From Polaromonas sp. (GTDB lineage Bacteria; Pseudomonadota; Gammaproteobacteria; Burkholderiales; Burkholderiaceae_C), in assembly GCA_028292045.1 (NCBI GenBank), contig JAQGMZ010000159.1:1-42985 (forward strand): DNA of 42,985 nucleotides. Reading direction: 5' to 3'. This document shows, one piece after another, positions 17,942 to 28,100 of this stretch. The notes beneath the pieces are model-generated. The model was not told the DNA's origin. It saw only the letters and a list, made by a program, of their open reading frames with translations, and made no database searches. Numbering within the stretch: position 1 is the stretch's first letter; every line of letters begins with the position of its first letter. The position numbers and the translations under genes were made by a program.

Positions 17942-17967
17942 ACCGGCCATGCGCCCTGCGGCGAGGC

Positions 17968-17991
17968 AAGGGCGGCTTGAAAACCGCCCTT
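17968..17991 (+). other. Intergenic hairpin between secreted protein and export genes
   Basis: AAGGGCGG at 17968-17975 pairs with CCGCCCTT at 17984-17991 around an 8-nt loop, 27 bp after the adhesin stop. No T-tract follows, so it is not a standard terminator. It might damp read-through or protect the 3' end of the adhesin message, separating high substrate expression from lower exporter expression; this is inference. The remainder of the 207-bp gap shows no gene. Confidence 0.45.
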
Positions 17992-18148
17992 GAGTAACCC
18001 CCGGCGCAGTCAGCCGGCCATCGGCCGCTGCCGCACATCCGAAGCGCCTGTTTGGGGTCCGGCCATGGACGGCACCAGTCTATTCGTCTGGTCAGCTCCC
18101 CACCGCCGGCCGGCCTGGCAAGCGGGCTTTGCCACCTGGAAAAATTGA

Positions 18149-19894
18149 ATGCAGAACAACAAGACAACTTCCGAATTGCGGCAAGCGGTGATGGCGCTTC
18201 GCCCCTATTTCTTGCGCGCGGCCTGGTTCAGCCTGTGCGCCAGCCTGCTGGTGCTGGCGCCGAGCGGCTACATGCTGGAGGTGTACGGGCGGGTTGTCGA
18301 CAGCCGCAGCCACCTGACCCTGGCCATGCTGACCTTGCTGGTGCTGGCGGCTTACTGCCTGATGGAGGTGCTGGAGTGGGCGCGGGCGGAGATCATGTGC
18401 CGGGCGGGGCAGGAACTGGACCGAAAGTTGCGCAACCGCGTGTTTGGCGCCATGTTCGCATCCGGCCTGCGGCGAATGCCCGGCGCCAGCGCACAGCCGC
18501 TCACCGACTTTCGGATAATTCGGGAATTTTTGTATTCGCCGCCCCTGCTGGCCTTGATGGAAGCGCCTGTGTCGCTGGTTTTTCTGGCGCTGATGTTTGC
18601 CATCAGCCCGGTGCTGGGCTGGTCGGCCGTGGCGGGCTCGGTGGCGCAGGTGCTGGTGGGCTGGCTGAACGAGAAAAATACCCAGCCGCCCCTGGTGGCG
18701 GCCAATCGCTGTTCCATGGCCGCGCAGCACTATGTGCAGGGCTGCCTGCGAAATGCCCAGGTGATCGAGTCCATGGGCATGCTGCGCAACGTTCGCCGCC
18801 GCTGGATGGGCAAGCAGCGCGAATTTTTGGAACTGCAGGCGCTGGCGTCCGACCGCGCCGGGGCATACCAGGCCCTGACCAAGTTCTTGCAGCTGGCCAT
18901 GGGTTCGCTGCTGCTGGGCCTGGGCGCCTGGCTGCTGTTGAACAACCGGCTCAACGGCGGCGCCGGCATGATGATCGTGGGCTCCATCCTGGGCGGCCGG
19001 GTGCTGGCGCCGCTGGTCCAGCTTGTGACGCAGTGGCGCCTGGTGATCCATGCGCGCGATGCCTGGGACCGCCTGGAAAGCCTCTTGGGCGCCATTGCGC
19101 CCAAGCCGGACAAGATGGCGCTGCCGCCGCCGAAAGGCCTGGTGCAGGTCGAAAGCCTGGTCGCGGGCCCGCCGGGCGGCGGCCCCGCCATTCTGAAGAA
19201 TGTGGCGTTCAGCCTGGCGCCCGGCGAGGTGCTTGCCGTGGCGGGGCCTTCGGCCTCGGGCAAGACGACGCTGGCGCGCCTGATGGTCGGCCTGTGGCCG
19301 GCGGCCAGCGGCAAGGTGCGGCTGGACGGGGCGGACATGCATACCTGGGACAAAAGCGAGCTGGGCCCGCATATCGGCTACCTTGCGCAGGACGTGGAAT
19401 TGCTGGAGGGCACTGTGGCCGAAAACATTGCGCGCTTCGGCGAGGTCCGGCCCGCCAAGGTCAAGGCGGCCGCGCTGGCCGTCGACCTGCATGCTTTCAT
19501 CATGGGCCTTCCGCTGGGGTATGACAGCCCGGTCGGGCGCGAGGGCGGCATGCTGTCGGGCGGCCAGCGCCAACGCATCGGGCTGGCGCGCGCCCTCTAC
19601 GGGGAACCCGTGCTGGTGGTGCTGGATGAGCCGAATTCAAGCCTTGACGAGGCGGGCGACGCCGCGCTGGCGTCTGCTATCTTGGACCTCAAATCGCGCG
19701 GCACCACTTTTGTCGTGATGACGCACCGCACCAGCGTGCTGGCCGTGGCTGACAAACTGCTGGTGCTGAGCGACGGTGTGATGCAGGCCTTCGGCCCCCG
19801 GGACGAAGTGCTGGCCGCCCTGAACAAAGCCAGCGCGCAGGCGGCTGCCCAGGCGCGCCACACCCAGGGCGCCGCCGTGGCGGAAGCGGCCTGA
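18149..19894 (+). CDS. Type I secretion ABC transporter, PrtD family (first of two)
   Basis: A 581-residue fused membrane/ATPase half-transporter of the PrtD/LipB class, without an N-terminal C39 peptidase or peptidase-like domain. About 5-6 membrane segments occupy residues ~20-290. The ATPase domain has Walker A GPSASGKTT at 366, signature LSGGQ at 469, Walker B VVLDEP with Asp493-Glu494, and switch His526. It would energise export of the upstream repeat protein across the inner membrane together with the HlyD and TolC proteins. ATG 18149 follows GGAAAA, 207 bp after the adhesin. The C-terminus carries an Ala/Gln-rich tail. All catalytic motifs are intact, so it is not a decayed copy of its neighbour. 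Confidence 0.92.
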   Translation: MQNNKTTSELRQAVMALRPYFLRAAWFSLCASLLVLAPSGYMLEVYGRVVDSRSHLTLAMLTLLVLAAYCLMEVLEWARAEIMCRAGQELDRKLRNRVFGAMFASGLRRMPGASAQPLTDFRIIREFLYSPPLLALMEAPVSLVFLALMFAISPVLGWSAVAGSVAQVLVGWLNEKNTQPPLVAANRCSMAAQHYVQGCLRNAQVIESMGMLRNVRRRWMGKQREFLELQALASDRAGAYQALTKFLQLAMGSLLLGLGAWLLLNNRLNGGAGMMIVGSILGGRVLAPLVQLVTQWRLVIHARDAWDRLESLLGAIAPKPDKMALPPPKGLVQVESLVAGPPGGGPAILKNVAFSLAPGEVLAVAGPSASGKTTLARLMVGLWPAASGKVRLDGADMHTWDKSELGPHIGYLAQDVELLEGTVAENIARFGEVRPAKVKAAALAVDLHAFIMGLPLGYDSPVGREGGMLSGGQRQRIGLARALYGEPVLVVLDEPNSSLDEAGDAALASAILDLKSRGTTFVVMTHRTSVLAVADKLLVLSDGVMQAFGPRDEVLAALNKASAQAAAQARHTQGAAVAEAA

Positions 19895-19919
19895 CTGGCC
19901 CATGTCCGGAAAGATGCCC

Positions 19920-21644
19920 ATGGAACAAGCTCATTTTTTCAAGCGCAGCGAACTGGCGGCCAGCCTGTGGGCCTTCCGGCAGGAATTTCTGGTGGTGGGC
20001 TTGCTGAGTTTTCTGACGAACTTGCTCATGCTGGCCCCAACCCTCTACATGCTGCAGCTGTTTGACCGGGTGCTCGCCAGCCAGAGCGGGCTGACGCTTC
20101 TGGCGGTGTCGCTGATCACCTTGTTCCTCTTCGGGGTGCTGGCCTTGTCCGAATGGCTGCGCTCGCGGGTGCTGGTCAGGGCGGGTTTGCGTTTTGACCG
20201 GCAGCTCAGTACGCGGGTGTTCAATGCAAGTTTCCAGGCTTGCCTGGGCACGCCCGGGCCTACCCCCTCGCGGGCCTTCGCCGACCTGATCCTGGTCCGC
20301 CAGTTCCTGACCGGCAGCGGCGTGTTTGCGCTCTTTGACGCGCCGTGGGCGCCCATCTACATCGCCGTGACTTTTTTCCTGCACCCCTGGCTGGGCGTCT
20401 TGTCGCTGGTGTTTGTCGTGGTCCAGGCCGCGCTGGCCTGGTTTGGGCACCGCCGCACCGTCGCACCGTCGGAAGAGGCCACCAAGGCCGGCAGTGAAAT
20501 GACCGGCGACCTGCAGGGCAAGCTGCGGATCGCGGAAGTGCTCGAGGCCATGGGCATGATCGGCCATCTGCAAGAACGCTGGAACCGGCAGCATGCGGAC
20601 TGGATGCGCAAGAGCGCCCTTGCGCAAGGCAGCACGCACCGCATCACGGCCTGGAGCAAATTCATTCGCTACAGCCAGCAGTCGCTGGCGCTGGGCGCGG
20701 GCGCCCTGCTGGTGATCGACGGGCAACTCTCGCCGGGGGCCATGATTGCCGCGAATGTGCTGATGGCGCGCGCGCTTGCGCCTATCGACCAGCTGGCCGG
20801 CACCTGGCGCGGCTTTGTCACCAGCCGCGCCGCCTTTGGACGCCTGGAAAGGCTGCTTGAGGAATTTCCCGCGCACGACCCGGCCCTTTCCCGGGCCGGC
20901 CCCACCGGCGCCGTCAGCCTGCAGGGCGTGGTGGCCAGCGTTGCCCGGCGAGCCGACCCCATCCTGAAAAATATCTCGTTTTCGGTGCCGGCGGGCACCG
21001 TGGTGGCGGTGCTCGGCCCTTCGGGCTCGGGCAAGTCCACCCTGGCCCGGGTCATGCTGGGCATCTGGCCGGAACTGGCGGGCGCGGTGCTGCTGGACGG
21101 GCTGCCGGTCGGGGGCTGGAACCGGCCCGACCTGGGCCCCCATCTGGGCTACCTGCCGCAAGACGTTGAACTGTTTGAAGGCACCATCGCCGAGAACATT
21201 GCGCGGCTCGGCGAGGTGGACCCGTCCAAGGTCATCGAGGCGGCCCGCAGCGCGGGGATGCACGAGATGATCCTGCGCTTTCCCAAAGGCTACGACACGC
21301 CCATCGGCGAGGCCGGCAACCTGCTTTCCGGCGGTCAGCGCCAACGCCTGGGACTGGCCCGCGCGATCTACGGCGACCCCTGCCTGGTGGTGCTGGATGA
21401 GCCCAATGCCAATCTGGACGATGCCGGGGAAGCTGCGCTGCTGGGAGCCATTCGCGAGCTCAAGGCCAAAGGAAAAACCGTGTTTGTGGTGACGCACCGC
21501 CCCGGCGCCATGGCCGTGGCGGACCGGCTCATGGTGCTGCGGGACGGCTGGCTGGTGGCCGACGGGCCCCGGGACGCCGTGCTGGCCACTTTGCTGCGCC
21601 CCCGGCCTGCTGCGCCGGCGAAGGTCTTTACGCAGCCTGCCTGA
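19920..21644 (+). CDS. Type I secretion ABC transporter, PrtD family (second of two)
   Basis: A second PrtD-type half-transporter of 574 residues. With the start at ATG 19920 (GGAAAG six bases upstream), Walker A (GPSGSGKST, 366), LSGGQ (469), Walker B Asp493 and switch His526 fall at exactly the same residue numbers as in the preceding protein, showing paralogy. ATG 19902 is an alternative start adding six residues but lacks a ribosome site. The membrane part has several segments between about 20 and 290. It starts 25 bp after the first ABC gene, so both are probably made together. A heterodimeric exporter is one reading; two homodimers serving different substrates is another. Motifs in both are complete, so no degenerate ATP site is visible. 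Confidence 0.92.
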   Translation: MEQAHFFKRSELAASLWAFRQEFLVVGLLSFLTNLLMLAPTLYMLQLFDRVLASQSGLTLLAVSLITLFLFGVLALSEWLRSRVLVRAGLRFDRQLSTRVFNASFQACLGTPGPTPSRAFADLILVRQFLTGSGVFALFDAPWAPIYIAVTFFLHPWLGVLSLVFVVVQAALAWFGHRRTVAPSEEATKAGSEMTGDLQGKLRIAEVLEAMGMIGHLQERWNRQHADWMRKSALAQGSTHRITAWSKFIRYSQQSLALGAGALLVIDGQLSPGAMIAANVLMARALAPIDQLAGTWRGFVTSRAAFGRLERLLEEFPAHDPALSRAGPTGAVSLQGVVASVARRADPILKNISFSVPAGTVVAVLGPSGSGKSTLARVMLGIWPELAGAVLLDGLPVGGWNRPDLGPHLGYLPQDVELFEGTIAENIARLGEVDPSKVIEAARSAGMHEMILRFPKGYDTPIGEAGNLLSGGQRQRLGLARAIYGDPCLVVLDEPNANLDDAGEAALLGAIRELKAKGKTVFVVTHRPGAMAVADRLMVLRDGWLVADGPRDAVLATLLRPRPAAPAKVFTQPA

Positions 21645-21700
21645 GCCTGGGGCCGCACAACCTCTTCATCCCTCCATTCATCAACCAACCAGAGCGAGAC

Positions 21701-23062
21701 ATGGCCAAATCCGGTTTTCTCAAAGGCGTGACTTCCACCCCTGCGCTGCCGGTGGAGGAAGAACCTGCGGCGGACGAAAGTCCGGGCCTGGGCCGCGCCG
21801 GGCGCATCGGCCTGTGGGCGCTGGCCTTCGGCTTTGGCGGGTTTTTGCTCTGGGCCGCGCTGGCCCCGCTGGACGAGGGCGTGCCCAGCCAGGGCCATGT
21901 CGCGATCGACACCAAGCGCAAGACGGTCCAGCACCTGAGCGGGGGCATTGTCAAAGAAGTGCTGGTGGGCGAGGGCAGCCAGGTCCGGGAAGGCCAGCTG
22001 CTGCTCAGGCTCGACGATGCTGCGGCCAGGGCGAACTTCGAGGCCGTGCGGCAGCGCTACCTGGGGTTTCGCGCCATGCAGGGCCGCTTGCAGGCCGAGC
22101 AGGCCGGCCAGGGCGCCATCGACTTCCATTCGGATCTGCAGGCGGCTGCGGTCGACCCGCTGATCCGGCAGCAAATGGTGAACCAGGAGCAGTTGCTGCA
22201 GTCGCGCCGCTCGGCCTTGCGCGCTGACCTGCAGTCCATGGAGGAAACCATCCGGGGCCAGCAAGGGCTGTCGCAGGCTTACGCGGGCATGCTGGGCAGC
22301 CGGCGAAGCCAGCTTGCGCTGCTCAAGGAGGAGCTGGGCCATACCCGCGGCCTGGTCAGCGAAGGTTATGCCCCGCGCAATCGCCAGCTGGAGCTGGAGC
22401 GCCAGGTGGCTGACTCGAACGCGTCCATTGCCGAACTGGTGGGCAGCACGGTCAGGGCGCAGCGGACGGTCATGGAGCTTCGCCAGCGGGCCATTGCCAG
22501 GCAGCAGGAGTACCGCAAGGAAATTGAAACGCAGCAGGCGGAGGTCAGCCGCGAAGTGCTGGGAGACGCCGAGAAATTTCGCGCCTTGCGGGACGATCTG
22601 GGCCGCACCGAGATCCGGTCGCCTGCTTCGGGCCAGGTGGTGGCGCTGGCGGCGCAGACCGTTGGCGGCGTGATCGGCCCCGGACAAAAACTGATGGATG
22701 TGGTGCCCGCCAACGAGTCGCTGATGCTGGAAACCAGGGTGCAGCCGCACCTGATCGACCGCGTGCATGCGGGCATGCCGGTGGATGTGCGTTTCTCGTC
22801 CTTTGCCCATTCCCCGCAACTGGTGGTGCCGGGCCAGCTGGTGTCGGTGTCCGGCGACCTGTTGACCGACCCGCAGGACAACGCGAGCTACTACCTGGCG
22901 CGGGTGGCCGTGACGCGCGAAGGGCTGAAAAAGCTGGGCAGGCATGCGATGCAGCCTGGCATGCCGGTCGAGGTGGTTTTCAAAACGGGAGAGCGTTCGC
23001 TGCTGACCTATCTTCTGCATCCGCTCACCAAGCGCATTGCAGCCGCGATGAAAGAGGAGTGA
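21701..23062 (+). CDS. HlyD/PrtE family periplasmic adaptor of type I secretion
   Basis: A 453-residue membrane fusion protein. It has a short cytoplasmic N-terminus, one membrane helix at about residues 31-55 (IGLWALAFGFGGFLLWAAL), then APLDEGV and a lipoyl/barrel half-motif (VQHLSGGIVKEVLVGEGSQVREGQ). A long alpha-helical coiled-coil hairpin spans roughly 100-295, with the second barrel half at IRSPASGQVVAL. The C-terminal block VVPANESLMLETRVQPHLIDRVHAGMPVDVRFSSF is typical of the family. It bridges the ABC transporters and the TolC channel. ATG 21701 is 56 bp after the second ABC gene; the TolC gene begins 4 bp after its stop. Confidence 0.94.
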   Translation: MAKSGFLKGVTSTPALPVEEEPAADESPGLGRAGRIGLWALAFGFGGFLLWAALAPLDEGVPSQGHVAIDTKRKTVQHLSGGIVKEVLVGEGSQVREGQLLLRLDDAAARANFEAVRQRYLGFRAMQGRLQAEQAGQGAIDFHSDLQAAAVDPLIRQQMVNQEQLLQSRRSALRADLQSMEETIRGQQGLSQAYAGMLGSRRSQLALLKEELGHTRGLVSEGYAPRNRQLELERQVADSNASIAELVGSTVRAQRTVMELRQRAIARQQEYRKEIETQQAEVSREVLGDAEKFRALRDDLGRTEIRSPASGQVVALAAQTVGGVIGPGQKLMDVVPANESLMLETRVQPHLIDRVHAGMPVDVRFSSFAHSPQLVVPGQLVSVSGDLLTDPQDNASYYLARVAVTREGLKKLGRHAMQPGMPVEVVFKTGERSLLTYLLHPLTKRIAAAMKEE

Positions 23063-23066
23063 GGCG

Positions 23067-24428
23067 ATGCGAAAAAGCGCCGCCCCCACGGTTTCTTTGT
23101 TGCCGCTGGCCAGGGCGGGCGCATTGGCGATGGCGCTGGCCGGCGCGCCGGCCTGGCCGCTTGACCTGTCGCAAGCCTACCAGGCGGCCCTTGAACAGGA
23201 CGCGACGATCCGGGCGGTGCGCGCAGCCACAGACGCCCGGCGCGAGCGCCTGCCGCAGGCCCGCTCGCAACTGCTGCCCAGCCTGTCGGCCAGTGCCTCG
23301 CGCTACCGCAACTCGCTGGAGCGGACCGCACCTGATTTCTTCGGCCGGCCGGTCACGTCCGACGAACGCTACACCAGCAGCAGCGAGACCCTGACCGTGC
23401 GGCAACCCCTTTTTCGCAAGGCCCTGATGGCCGACTACCGGCAGGCGCAGGCGCAGGTTGACGATGCCAACGCCATCCTGGAGCGGGAGCTGCAAAGCGT
23501 CGCGGTCCGGGTCAGCGGCGCTTATTTCGAGGCTCTGCTGGCCCAGGAGCAGCTGGCCCTGATCCTTGCCCAAAAAACGGCTTACACCACCCAGCTCGAT
23601 GCAGCCGAAAAGCGCTTTCGCGCCGGCGCCGGGACGCGCACCGACATCGATGAGGCACGCGCGGCCCTGGACCTCAATGTGGCGAAGGAGCTGGAGGCGC
23701 GCCAGAGCCTGGACCTGGCCCACAGGCAGCTGCAAAGCCTGATCAATCGGCCTGTCGGGCAGCTGGCGCCGCTGGACGCGCTCAAGATGCAGCTGCTCCA
23801 GCCTGCGCCCCCCCGGATGGAGGACTGGCTGGAGCGCGCCGAGATCAGCAGCCCCGAGGTCCGGTCGTACACCGCGCAGGTGGAAGTGGCGCGCCAGGAA
23901 CTGGGCAAGGCGCGGGCGGGCCATTACCCGACCCTGGACGCCATTGCCCAGTGGTCGCGCAGCGACAGCGATACCGTCACCGCCGTCAAAAACCGCTACA
24001 CCAACAAATCCATCGGCCTGCAACTCAATGTTCCCCTGTTTTCAGGCGGCTATGCGGGCTCTGCCGTGCGGCAGGCCGCGGCCGCTCAAGAGCAGGCGCA
24101 AGAGGCGCTCGAAGCGTTGCGCCGCGACCTCGGGGTGCGCTTGCACCGCGAGTTTCGCGGGGTGACGGAGGGCGTGCTGCGGATCAAGGCCCTTGAACAG
24201 GCAGTGCGTTCAGCCGAGCAGGTGGTGCTCTCGAACCGCCGCTCGTTCGAGGCGGGTAGCCGTACCTTGCCTGACCTGCTCAATGCGGAGCAGCTGAAGG
24301 TCGCGGCCCAGCGTGACCTGGCGCAGGCGCGTTTTGTCTACCTGATTTCCCGCGTGCGGCTCCATGCGCTCGCGGGCGGGCCCAAAGCCGAGGTCATCGA
24401 CGAGGTCAACGGCTGGCTGGCGCGCTGA
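23067..24428 (+). CDS. TolC family outer-membrane channel of type I secretion
   Basis: A 453-residue outer-membrane efflux protein. A signal peptide (MRKSAAPTVSLLPLARAGALAMALAGAPAWP) precedes DLSQAYQAALEQDATIRA, the usual start of the first OEP repeat. Two OEP halves follow, with the conserved ISRVRLHALAG near the C-terminus. It forms the outer-membrane duct for the upstream ABC/HlyD exporter, and its position 4 bp after the HlyD gene supports a dedicated, locus-specific TolC. It converges with the Lrp-type gene; the 37-bp gap holds a small CCCGG/CCGGG hairpin (24447-24461) without a T-tract, so a terminator is not certain. Confidence 0.93.
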   Translation: MRKSAAPTVSLLPLARAGALAMALAGAPAWPLDLSQAYQAALEQDATIRAVRAATDARRERLPQARSQLLPSLSASASRYRNSLERTAPDFFGRPVTSDERYTSSSETLTVRQPLFRKALMADYRQAQAQVDDANAILERELQSVAVRVSGAYFEALLAQEQLALILAQKTAYTTQLDAAEKRFRAGAGTRTDIDEARAALDLNVAKELEARQSLDLAHRQLQSLINRPVGQLAPLDALKMQLLQPAPPRMEDWLERAEISSPEVRSYTAQVEVARQELGKARAGHYPTLDAIAQWSRSDSDTVTAVKNRYTNKSIGLQLNVPLFSGGYAGSAVRQAAAAQEQAQEALEALRRDLGVRLHREFRGVTEGVLRIKALEQAVRSAEQVVLSNRRSFEAGSRTLPDLLNAEQLKVAAQRDLAQARFVYLISRVRLHALAGGPKAEVIDEVNGWLAR

Positions 24429-24465
24429 AGCAAGCAAGCGGAACCGCCCGGAGCCGCCGGGAGCC

Positions 24466-24960
24466 TCAGGCGGCAGGCTGCGCCAGGTGCCCCAGCGGCA
24501 GCGCCCCGCTGGCCTTCACCTCGCCCAGCGAAAAGCTGGTGTGCAGGTCCTTCACGTTCGGCAGGTTGATCAGCACGTCGCGGGCGAACTGGCTGAAGCT
24601 GTTCAGGTCGCGGCTGACCACCTGCAACTCGAAAGTGCCGGTGCCGCTGATGTAGTGGCAGCTCACCACCTCGGGAATGGTGCGGATGGCTTCTTCAAGC
24701 GCGTGCAGCACGTCCCCGCTGTTGCGCGCCGCGTCCAGCCGCACGAAAGCCAGCACGCCCAGGCCGATCTTGTGGCGGTTGATCTCGGCGCGGTAGCCGG
24801 TGATGAAGCCGCTTTCCTCCAGCGCCCGCACGCGCCGCCAGCAGGGCGCGGCCGACAGGCCCACGCGCGAGGCCAGTTCGGTGTTGGTCAGCCGCGCGTC
24901 CACCTGCAACTCGTTCAGGATGGCGAGGTCGAATTTGTCCAATGTTTCCATTTTTGGCAT
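24466..24960 (-). CDS. Lrp/AsnC family transcriptional regulator
   Basis: A 164-residue regulator. The N-terminal winged helix (LDKFDLAILNELQVDARLTNTELASRVGLSAAPCWRRVRALEESG) is followed by a RAM/AsnC effector-binding domain (IGLGVLAFVRLD ... TGTFELQVVSRDLNSFSQFARDVL). ATG 24960 is taken as start; ATG 24951 (METLDKF) is equally plausible and matches the usual family beginning. No strong ribosome site is visible. It diverges from the indolepyruvate oxidoreductase gene, the classic position for a local regulator of amino-acid catabolism, and a palindrome lies directly upstream of its start. The effector is probably an aromatic or branched-chain amino acid, by inference from the neighbour. Confidence 0.93.
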   Translation of the reverse strand: MPKMETLDKFDLAILNELQVDARLTNTELASRVGLSAAPCWRRVRALEESGFITGYRAEINRHKIGLGVLAFVRLDAARNSGDVLHALEEAIRTIPEVVSCHYISGTGTFELQVVSRDLNSFSQFARDVLINLPNVKDLHTSFSLGEVKASGALPLGHLAQPAA

Positions 24961-24961
24961 T

Positions 24962-24984
24962 TTGCAGCAAGAATCTTGCGCCAA
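24962..24984. promoter_or_regulatory. Palindromic operator candidate for the Lrp-type regulator
   Basis: GCAAGA and TCTTGC form a perfect 13-bp palindrome around one central base (24967-24979), extended by TTG and CAA at symmetric positions (24962-24964 and 24982-24984). It sits immediately before the regulator's start, next to an AT-rich CTATAG element, so it could serve autoregulation and control of the divergent gene. A weak promoter for the divergent gene may be AAGACA (25011) with a 17-bp spacer and TACACT (25034). Confidence 0.6.
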
Positions 24985-25137
24985 CTATAGTAAATGGGGC
25001 AAAAAAAGCAAAGACATATCCCGGTGCGCGGCATACACTTTTGGCTGAAGTCAAAGCGCGGGCCCGATCGGTCCTGACGCTGGCGAAACCGCCTGCCCAC
25101 AAGGCGGGTCATGACCATCCTGCTGGAGACAAACACC

Positions 25138-28100
25138 ATGAACGCACCGCTGCCCGAGCACATCCGCAAAGCGCTGGAAACCGTCACGCTCGACGACAAA
25201 TACGCCATTGGCCACGGCCGGGCCTTCATGAGCGGGGTGCAGGCGCTGGTGCGGCTGCCCATGCTGCAGCGCACCCGCGATGCGCTCGCGGGCCTGAACA
25301 CCGCCGGTTTCATCAGCGGCTACCGGGGCTCGCCGCTGGGCGGCTACGACCAGGCGCTGTGGGCCGCCAAGAAGCACCTGGCGGCCAACCACATCGTGTT
25401 TCAGCCGGGCGTGAACGAGGAACTCGGCGCCACCGCCGTCTGGGGCACGCAGCAGCTCGATTTGTACCCGCAGACCAACAAGTACGACGGTGTGTTCGGC
25501 ATCTGGTACGGCAAGGGGCCGGGCGTGGACCGCTGTTCGGACGTGTTCAAGCATGCCAACATGGCCGGCACCGCCAGGCACGGCGGCGTGGTGGCCATTG
25601 CCGGCGACGACCATGTGTCAAAAAGCTCGACCGCGCCGCACCAGAGCGACCATATTTTCAAGGCCTGCGGCCTGCCGGTGTTTTTCCCGTCGAGCGTGCA
25701 GGAAATCCTCGACATGGGACTGCACGCGATTGCCATGAGCCGCTTTTCGGGCGTCTGGTCGGGCATGAAGACGATCCAGGAAGTGGTCGAGTCCTCAAGC
25801 TCGGTGTCGGTCGATCCGGACCGGGTCAAGATCATCATTCCCGATGATTTCCAGATGCCGCCCGGCGGCCTGCACATCCGCTGGCCCGACGCGCCGCTCG
25901 AGCAGGAAGCGCGGCTGATGGACTACAAATGGTATGCCGCGCTGGCCTATGTGCGGGCCAACAAGCTCAACTACAACGTGATTGCCGGGCCGCACGACCG
26001 ATTCGGCCTGATCGCCAGCGGCAAGGCCTTCAACGACACCCGCCAGGCCCTGGCCGACCTGGGCCTGGACGAGGACACCTGCCACCAGCTGGGCATCCGG
26101 CTGCACAAGGTCAATGTGGTCTGGCCGCTGGAAGCGACCATCACCCGCGACTTCGCCCAGGGGCTGCAGGAAATCCTGGTGGTCGAGGAAAAGCGACAGG
26201 TCATCGAATACCAGATCAAGGAAGAGCTCTACAACTGGCGCGCCGATGTGCGGCCCAACGTGCTGGGCAAGTTCGACGAGCCGGAAGGCGACGAATCGGG
26301 CGGCGAATGGAGCCGGCCGAATCCAGGCGAGAACTGGCTGCTGCGCGCCAAGGCCGACTTGAGCCCGGCGATCATCGCCAAGGCGATTGCCAAGCGCCTC
26401 AAGAAGCTGGGCGTGCCCGCTGACATCGCGGCCCACATGGATTCCAGGCTGGCGGTCATCGAAGGCCGCGAACGCGCCCTGGTCGAGACCAAGCTGGACA
26501 CCGGTGAGCGCGCCCCCTGGTTCTGCAGCGGCTGCCCGCACAACACCAGCACCCGCGTGCCCGAGGGCTCGCGGGCCGTGGCCGGCATCGGCTGCCACTA
26601 CATGGCGACCTGGATGGACCGCAGCACCTCCACCTTCACCCAGATGGGCGGCGAGGGCGTGACCTGGGTCGGCCAGGCGGCCTTCACCCACGACGCGCAT
26701 GTCTTCGCCAACCTGGGCGACGGCACCTATTTTCACAGCGGCCTGCTGGCGATTCGCCAGAGCATTGCCAGCGTCGTGAACATCACCTACAAGATCCTGT
26801 ACAACGACGCTGTGGCCATGACCGGCGGCCAGCAGGTCGGCGAGCGGCCCGAAGGCCATTCGGTGCTGCAGATCATGAAGAGCCTGGAGTCGGAGGGCGT
26901 GGCGAAATTGGTCATCGTGACCGACGAGCCCGAGAAATACGACGGCGCCAAGCTGGCGGGCGGCGTGACGGTGCACCACCGCGACGAGCTGGACCAGCTG
27001 CAGCGCGAATTCCGCGAGATCAAGGGCTGCACCGCCATCATCTACGACCAGACCTGCGCGACCGAAAAGCGCCGCCGCCGCAAGCGCGGCACATTGGTCG
27101 ACCCGGCCAAGCGGGTGGTGATCAACGAGCTGGTCTGCGAAGGCTGCGGCGACTGCTCGGTGCAGTCCAACTGCCTGTCGGTCGAGCCGCTCGAAACCGA
27201 ATTCGGCCGCAAGCGCCGCATCAACCAGAACACCTGCAACAAGGACTATTCCTGCGTCAAGGGCTTTTGCCCGAGCTTCGTGACGGTCGAGGGCGGGCAG
27301 CTCAAGAAGCCGAAGAAAGAAAAAAAGGGCGACCTGGCCAGCCTGCCGGCGATTCCCCAGCCGGTGCTGCCGGTGGCCGATGCCGCCTGGGGCATCGTGG
27401 TCGGCGGCGTGGGCGGCACCGGCGTCATCACCATTGGCCAGCTGCTGGGCATGGCCGCGCACCTGGAAGGCAAGGGCGTGGTGACCCAGGATGCGGGCGG
27501 GCTGGCGCAAAAAGGCGGCGCGACCTGGAGCCACATCCAGATCGCCAACCGGCCCGAGGCGATTTTTACCACCAAGGTCGATACCGCCAAGGCCGACCTG
27601 GTCATCGGCTGCGACCCGATCGTCACCGCCAGCCCCTACACGCTGGCAACGATGCAGCCGGGCCGCACCTTCGTGGCGATGAATTCGCACGGCGCGCCGA
27701 CGGCCGCGTTCGTCACCAATCCCGGCTGGCAGTTCCCCGGCGGCAACTGCGAAAGCGCGGTGCAATCTGCAGTAGGCCCGGGCCTGCTGGCGAGCTTTGA
27801 CGCCGAGCAGGTCGCGGTGCAGCTGATCGGGGACTCGATCTACACCAATCCGCTGATCCTGGGCTTTGCCTGGCAAAAAGGCCGGGTGCCGCTGTCGCAT
27901 GCGGCCTTGATGCGGGCGATTGAGCTCAACGCGGTGCAGGTTGACAACAACAAAGCGGCGTTTGAGTGGGGCCGGCGCTGCGCCCATGACCTGGCTTCGG
28001 TCCAGGCGCTGTTCAAGGCCGCGCAGGTGATCGAGTTCGTCAAAAAGCCGTCGCTGGGTGAAATGCTGAACAAGCGCATTGACTTCCTGACCGGCTACCA

